64,000 nt of DNA from JAWKUK01 sp041398605 (GTDB lineage Bacteria; Planctomycetota; UBA1135; GCA-002686595): assembly GCA_041398605.1 (NCBI GenBank), contig JAWKUK010000003.1:496001-560000 (forward strand), given 5' to 3'. A model generated the notes under the pieces. The model searched no databases, was not told the origin of the DNA, and saw nothing but the letters and a program-made list of their open reading frames with translations. The position numbers and the translations under genes were made by a program. Numbering within the stretch: position 1 is the first letter of the stretch; each line of letters opens with the position of its first letter. This document shows positions 60,166 through 64,000 of the stretch, piece after piece.

Positions 60166-61035
60166 ATGCATGCCTCACCCACTGCCGCGCGCTGGCTCCC
60201 CGCGGGCGCGTTCACGGGCCAGGTCGTCGTCGTCACGGGCGGCGGGACGGGCCTGGGCCTCGAGCTGAGCCGCGGCTTCGCAGACCTCGGCGCGACCGTC
60301 GTCATCGCCTCACGCTCCCAAGACCACCACGGGCCGCTCCTCGACGAGGCGCGCGCCCGCGGGTGGAGCGTCGAGGCCGAGGCCCTCGATGTGCGCGAAG
60401 AGCCCGCAGTGCGCGCCTTCTTCGACGGCGTCGCCGCCCGCCATGGCCGCCTCGATGTGCTCGTCAACAACGCCGCCGGCAACTTCGTGTGCCCTGCCGA
60501 GCGGATGAGCGCCAACGCCTGGCGCGCGGTCCTCGGGATCGTGCTCGACGGCACCTTCTATTGCTCGAAGCACGCGGGGCGGCACATGCGCCGCGGCGGC
60601 GGCGGAGCGCTCCTGAACATCATCGCGACCTACGCCTGGACGGGCATGGCCGGCGTCGCCCACAGCGCCAGCGCCAAGGCCGGCGTGCTCGCATTGTCGA
60701 AGTCGCTCGCGGTCGAGTGGGCCACGGACGGCGTGCGCGTCAATACGATCGCGCCGGGCCCGTTCACGTCGGATGGCGCAAAGGCGAACCTCTGGCCCAG
60801 CGACGCCGTCGAAGCCCGCATCCGCGAGAGCGTCCCCATGAAGCGCTTCGCAGAGCGCGATGAGGTCGCCGCGCAAGGGCTCTGGCTGTGCTCGGACGCG
60901 TGCCGCTACGTCACTGGCGCGAACATTACGATCGACGGCGGCCTCTCGCTCGGCGGGGGTCGCATGTGGGAGCCCGGCGAACGCAGGGCGCGCCGGAGCG
61001 CCGAGTCCACCCAGAGCCCCGAGGCAGAAGCATGA
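60166..61035 (+). CDS. Short-chain dehydrogenase, 2,4-dienoyl-CoA reductase-like
   Basis: 289 residues. Rossmann motif VVVVTGGGTGLGLELSRGFA (TGGGxGxG), NNAAGNFV (NNAG-type), and catalytic segment IIATYAWTGMAGVAHSASAK, in which the canonical Tyr before Lys is replaced by His-Ser-Ala-Ser-Ala-Lys. That lack of the YxxxK Tyr is a feature of dienoyl-CoA reductases (DECR) rather than typical SDRs. IAPGPFTSDGAKAN and GANITIDGGLSLGGG complete the family. Probably reduces a dienoyl- or enoyl-CoA, consistent with the divergent CoA-semialdehyde dehydrogenase. Its stop overlaps murQ by 4 bases. The last ~25 residues are low complexity. Confidence 0.8.
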   Translation: MHASPTAARWLPAGAFTGQVVVVTGGGTGLGLELSRGFADLGATVVIASRSQDHHGPLLDEARARGWSVEAEALDVREEPAVRAFFDGVAARHGRLDVLVNNAAGNFVCPAERMSANAWRAVLGIVLDGTFYCSKHAGRHMRRGGGGALLNIIATYAWTGMAGVAHSASAKAGVLALSKSLAVEWATDGVRVNTIAPGPFTSDGAKANLWPSDAVEARIRESVPMKRFAERDEVAAQGLWLCSDACRYVTGANITIDGGLSLGGGRMWEPGERRARRSAESTQSPEAEA

Positions 61036-61979
61036 CGCGCGAAGTCCCGAACCGGGGCCACCTGGCCACCGAAGGCTCGAACCCAGCCAGCGCCGCGCTC
61101 GACACGCTCGCGACGCTCGACGCCGTCGACCTGATGCGCGCCGAGGACGCGCGGGTCATCACGGCGCTCGAGGGCGCGCGCGTCGAGCTCGCGCAGCTCG
61201 TCGACCTCGCCGCGGAGCGCCTCGCGCGCGGCGGCCGCCTGTTCTACGTCGGCGCCGGCACGAGCGGGCGGCTCGGCGTGCTCGATGCGTCGGAGTGCCC
61301 GCCGACGTTCGGCGTGCCGAAGACGCTCGTCCAGGGCGTGATCGCCGGCGGCGAGGTCGCGCTGACCAACGCCGTCGAGGGCGCCGAAGACGACCGCGAG
61401 CAAGGCGCGCGGGACCTCGTCACACGCGGCGTCGCGGCGACGGACTGCGTCGTCGGGATCGCCGCCGGAGGCACGACGCCCTACGTGCACGGCGCGCTCG
61501 CGGCGGCGCGCGGCGTCGGCGCTGCGACCGGGTTCATCGCGTGTGTCCCGCTCGACCAAGTGCCCGATGACGCAGACGTCTCGGTGCGCCTGCTCGTCGG
61601 CCCTGAAGTGCTGCAAGGCTCCACACGCATGAAGGCCGGCACCGTGACGAAGCTGGCGCTCAACACGCTCAGCACCCTCGCGATGGTGCGCCTCGGCAAG
61701 GTCCACGGGAACCGCATGGTCGACGTCGACACCAAGGCGAACATCAAGCTGGTCGACCGGGGCGCGCGGCTCGTGCAGGAGCTCGGCGAGGTGACCCGCG
61801 AGCGCGCGCTCGCGCTGCTCGACGACGCGGACGGCAAGGTCAAGGTCGCGGTCGTGATGGCCAAGCGCGGGCTCGACGCAGCGGCGGCCCGCGCTGCGCT
61901 GCAGGGCGCAGACGGCGTGTTGCGCCGCGCGCTCTCGAGCGGCGCCCTAGGCGTTGAACAAGGAGGCGACGCGCGATGA
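61032..61979 (+). CDS. murQ: N-acetylmuramic acid 6-phosphate etherase
   Basis: 315 residues. MurQ splits the lactyl ether of MurNAc-6-P in peptidoglycan recycling. Family signatures: NRGHLATEGSNPASAALDTL, RLFYVGAGTSGRLGVLDASE (sugar-phosphate SIS motif), CPPTFGVPKTLVQGVIAGGE, GIAAGGTTPYVHGALAAARG, GPEVLQGSTRMKAGTVTKLA and GKVHGNRMVDVDTKANIKLV. Overlaps the upstream SDR and the downstream small membrane gene by 4 bases each. Its partner in recycling could be the lipoprotein amidase that lies convergent beyond the small gene. Confidence 0.93.
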   Translation: MTREVPNRGHLATEGSNPASAALDTLATLDAVDLMRAEDARVITALEGARVELAQLVDLAAERLARGGRLFYVGAGTSGRLGVLDASECPPTFGVPKTLVQGVIAGGEVALTNAVEGAEDDREQGARDLVTRGVAATDCVVGIAAGGTTPYVHGALAAARGVGAATGFIACVPLDQVPDDADVSVRLLVGPEVLQGSTRMKAGTVTKLALNTLSTLAMVRLGKVHGNRMVDVDTKANIKLVDRGARLVQELGEVTRERALALLDDADGKVKVAVVMAKRGLDAAAARAALQGADGVLRRALSSGALGVEQGGDAR

Positions 61980-62125
61980 CCTCATGGGAAGTCCTCGCGA
62001 TCGTGGTCGCCGCCCTCGGCGCCGTCGCGTTCTACACGTGGGCGCTCGAGATGCACCGCACGCTGCGCGAGGTGCTGATCGAGCTGCGCCGCATCCGCGA
62101 CGAGCTCGAGCAGCGCAGCCGGTAG
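61976..62125 (+). CDS. Small membrane protein downstream of murQ
   Basis: 49 residues, start overlapping the murQ stop (ATGA) and TAG end at 62123. MTSWEVLAIVVAALGAVAFY is a single transmembrane segment; the remainder (TWALEMHRTLREVLIELRRI and RDELEQRSR) is a charged amphipathic helix or coiled coil on the cytoplasmic side. Coupling to murQ suggests a shared function in cell-wall turnover, but this is unproven. No named family recognised; tiny proteins of this shape occur in many operons. Confidence 0.55.
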   Translation: MTSWEVLAIVVAALGAVAFYTWALEMHRTLREVLIELRRIRDELEQRSR

Positions 62126-62157
62126 CGGCGCGGAACGCGGGCGCCGGGGCGAGGCTC

Positions 62158-63156
62158 CTAGCGAGCGCTCAGCCGCGCCTTCACGCGCGCCAGGAAGACC
62201 TCCCAGTCGAACGCCGGGCCCGGGTCCTGCTTCTGCTCGGAGACGTGGTGGTGTCCGACGATGCCGCGGAAGCCGGCCTCCTGCTCCTCCGGCATGCGCG
62301 CCGTCAGGACACGCCCCGCCGCGTCGCGCGGCGCGTCGGGCTCGATGCGCGGCAGCGTCTTGCACAAGGTCGCGGTCAGGCGCACGAGGGAGTCGTATTG
62401 CTCCGGCGTGTAGTCGTACTGCGCGCGCAGCGAGCCCTGCATCGGGCCGACGATGCGCTCGGGCCGCGCCGGGCGACCGACATACGCCGGCACGCGCAAG
62501 AGCGGGTCCCCGAGGCTCTTCGGGATCTTCAAGTAGTGCCCTTCGTCGTCCTTCGGGTACCAAGACTCGAGCGTCTCGAGCCCCTGCTTGTCCGTCAGCG
62601 CATAGCTGCCGATGTTCGCCATCTCAACGCCGACCGAACGCCAGTTCACTTGCCTGGCGTGCCACGCGGTGTCGACGAGGTCCATCGTCTGGTAGATGGT
62701 CCCGTCGATGTCGATCATGAACTGCACGGAGAGCCCGCGCCGGTCCTGCAGCACCTTGAAGCACTGCTTCGAGATCCCGCACACGTCGTAGTGCACGACG
62801 AACATGTCGACAGCGCCCTGGAGCGCGAGCAGGTCGTTCGAGCCGTGGGCGACGCGCACATTGCCGTCCGGGTCCGTGCGGCCGGGTTTGTACCGCAGCT
62901 CGCCGTCCGCCGGGGTCGTGGCCCCTTCGGCCGCCGGCCCGAAGTGCAGCGTCGTTTGGTACGCGTCATAGCCGTTCGGGTCGTCCCACAGGATGACGGG
63001 CGCGCCGACGTAGACACGCTCGCCCGCGACGACGATGTGCTGGCCGATCGAGAGCTGCGCAAGCTCCTCCGGCATCGGCTTGCTGCCCGAGCGACAGGCC
63101 GCGAGCGTCAGGATCAGGGCAAAGGCGAGGGCGGTGAGTGCGATCGGGATGCGCAT
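62158..63156 (-). CDS. N-acetylmuramoyl-L-alanine amidase (Amidase_2/AmpD type), lipoprotein
   Basis: 332 residues. MRIPIALTALAFALILTLAA followed by Cys-21 is a lipoprotein signal. The amidase domain has candidate zinc-ligand histidines in FVVHYDVCGISK (VHYD), MDLVDTAWHARQVNWRS (AWHA) and GFRGIVGHHHVSEQKQDPGP with QVNWRSVGVEMANIG between. Amidase_2 enzymes cleave the amide between MurNAc and the stem peptide. It would act in the periplasm on released muropeptides, linking it to MurQ recycling, whose gene is convergent here (32 bases away). Upstream ATG at 63201 (in a low-complexity stretch) rejected. 13-base tandem repeats lie just upstream of its start. Confidence 0.85.
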   Translation of the reverse strand: MRIPIALTALAFALILTLAACRSGSKPMPEELAQLSIGQHIVVAGERVYVGAPVILWDDPNGYDAYQTTLHFGPAAEGATTPADGELRYKPGRTDPDGNVRVAHGSNDLLALQGAVDMFVVHYDVCGISKQCFKVLQDRRGLSVQFMIDIDGTIYQTMDLVDTAWHARQVNWRSVGVEMANIGSYALTDKQGLETLESWYPKDDEGHYLKIPKSLGDPLLRVPAYVGRPARPERIVGPMQGSLRAQYDYTPEQYDSLVRLTATLCKTLPRIEPDAPRDAAGRVLTARMPEEQEAGFRGIVGHHHVSEQKQDPGPAFDWEVFLARVKARLSAR

Positions 63157-63210
63157 GGCCGGCCAGGATAGCCGATCCAGCGCGGCCCGCGATCGCCCCA
63201 ATGTGGCCCC

Positions 63211-63314
63211 TCTACAGGGTCGCTCTACAGGGTCGCTCTACAGGGTCCCTCTACAGGGTCCCTCTACAGGGTCCCTCAATTGCGCCCCTCTACAGGGTCC
63301 CTCTCAAGGGCCCC
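63211..63314. repeat. 13-base tandem repeat array (six clear units, two degenerate)
   Basis: TCTACAGGGTCGC or TCTACAGGGTCCC repeats at 63211-63275 (five copies) and again at 63289, with decayed units at 63276 and 63302. It lies between the arsS-like stop (63369) and the amidase start, 55 bases upstream of the amidase ATG. No spacers, so not a CRISPR array. It may be part of the amidase leader or a neutral minisatellite. Confidence 0.92.
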
Positions 63315-63368
63315 ACTCAAGGGCCGCGACAACAGCGCCGCGCCAAGCCCCCCCCAGAGCGCGCTCGA

Positions 63369-64000
63369 TCAGGCGAGCTGTCCGCCGCAGGACGAGCCGG
63401 CGCCGGCGGTGCAACCGAAGCAGTGCCGCCCGGTGACGATCCGGCGCCCCTCTAAGGCGGCGAGGTCGAAGTCCTGGATCGTGCGCGGCGCGCCGAACCC
63501 GGCCTCGAGGCCCAACATCTGGTTGAAGTCGCAGTCGTAGAGCCGGCCGTCCCAGCCCACCGACACCATCGTGCGGCACATCACACCGGCGGCTGCGGCG
63601 GGGTTGAACGCGTCGACGAGGCGCTGCATGTAGGCCTCCAAGTTGCCGCTCGCCTGCAGCCACTCGAGGTAGCGGCTGATCGGCATGTTCGTGATAGTGT
63701 GCAGCTGGTGGAACTCGACGCCGTGGAGGCGCCGCAGCTCGCGCTTCCATTCCGCCTCGAGCGACGCCTGGCCAGCGGGCAAGAACGCGCCGACGGGGTT
63801 CGTGACGATCGTCAACCGCAGCAGAGGATCGCGGCCATAACCCCGCGCGTTCAGGCGCTGCAGCGCCTCGATCGAGGCGTCGAAGACCCCGTCGCCGCGC
63901 TGCCGGTCCGTGCCGAGCTTGCGATAGTGCGGCAGGGAGCACACGACCTCGACCTCGTGCGCGGCGAGGAAGTCGACGAGGTGCGCGTAGGGCTTCGTCA
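63369..64000 (-). CDS. arsS: ArsS-type arsenosugar biosynthesis radical SAM protein, C-terminal part (cut by right edge)
   Basis: About 210 residues visible, running off the right edge. YAHLVDFLAAHEVEVVCSLP HYRKL marks the tail of the radical SAM core; PLLRLTIVTNPVGAFLPAGQ and HGVEFHQLHTITNMPISRYL, then AGVMCRTMVSVGWDGRLYDC and RHCFGCTAGAGSSCGG, form the DUF3641 C-terminal domain with its conserved cysteines. ArsS enzymes make arsenosugars from methylated arsenic. The N-terminal CxxxCxxC radical SAM motif is outside the window, so the function is inferred from the C-terminal half. Nothing arsenic-related is seen nearby. Confidence 0.82.
   Translation of the reverse strand, partial: TKPYAHLVDFLAAHEVEVVCSLPHYRKLGTDRQRGDGVFDASIEALQRLNARGYGRDPLLRLTIVTNPVGAFLPAGQASLEAEWKRELRRLHGVEFHQLHTITNMPISRYLEWLQASGNLEAYMQRLVDAFNPAAAAGVMCRTMVSVGWDGRLYDCDFNQMLGLEAGFGAPRTIQDFDLAALEGRRIVTGRHCFGCTAGAGSSCGGQLA

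Noticed and set aside
63211..63314. Possible CRISPR array
   Set aside because: Units are only 13 bases with no spacers and no cas genes anywhere in the window.

Overview
This 64 kb window is very GC-rich and reads as part of a chromosome from a planctomycete (Planctomycetota). Four things support this: a paired DUF1501 / planctomycete-cytochrome (PSCyt1-DUF1549-DUF1553) locus, many secreted FG-GAP/VCBS proteins, a recurring C-terminal 'CxPGTxxSGCQALLS...AQLWFRD...SNAIEFVV' or 'GDTWSFQAWHRD...SNFTDA' surface module, and a sulfatase-like plus formylglycine-enzyme-like protein repertoire. The lineage below phylum is not decidable here; the surface modules resemble those I associate with high-GC marine planctomycetes (inference). 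The genes use ATG, GTG and TTG starts and often overlap by 4 bases (ATGA/GTGA/TTGA).

Layout. 1-27.9 kb is entirely minus strand: a large FG-GAP lipoprotein running off the left edge; a B12-binding-type radical SAM protein; a long glycan operon (17.1 down to 5.2 kb) with a methyltransferase, five GT4 glycosyltransferase modules, one GT2 module, an alpha/alpha-toroid glycan protein and a membrane sulfatase-like enzyme; then a lipoprotein, a sugar-efflux-type MFS transporter, a serine beta-lactamase-like hydrolase, an FG-GAP propeller protein, a GT4/nucleotide-sugar epimerase pair, an HAF-repeat-type secreted protein and a small membrane protein. 28-37 kb holds a DUF2064 transferase (+), then TruD, DUF1501 and the PSCyt1/PSD1 giant (minus), and a membrane-anchored carboxypeptidase-regulatory-domain protein.

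37.1-39.9 kb is a broken accessory island: an FGE-sulfatase (C-type-lectin-like) protein with N-terminal frameshifts, the C-terminal part of a UPF0210 gene, a 33-residue start resembling the HRDC accessory proteins of diversity-generating retroelements, and a second fragment of the same FGE-like gene. I read it as the remains of a diversity-generating retroelement locus without its reverse transcriptase, or alternatively an unpolished patch of assembly.

40-64 kb returns to ordinary genes on both strands: DinB/YfiT-like enzyme, double zf-TFIIB protein, macro-domain protein, YchF, RidA, CoaD, ComEC with a degenerate hydrolase domain, a HEAT protein, and a + strand operon of ABC ATPase, ABC permease, PDZ lipoprotein and two FG-GAP proteins. 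These are followed by a SWIM-SNF2 helicase, a BoxD-like aldehyde dehydrogenase divergent from a dienoyl-CoA-reductase-like SDR, MurQ with a tiny membrane protein, a lipoprotein amidase, and the C-terminal part of an ArsS-type radical SAM enzyme cut by the right edge.

Short tandem repeats sit again and again at gene 5' ends and encode low-complexity N-termini. I saw no rRNA, tRNA, CRISPR array, intact insertion sequence or prophage.
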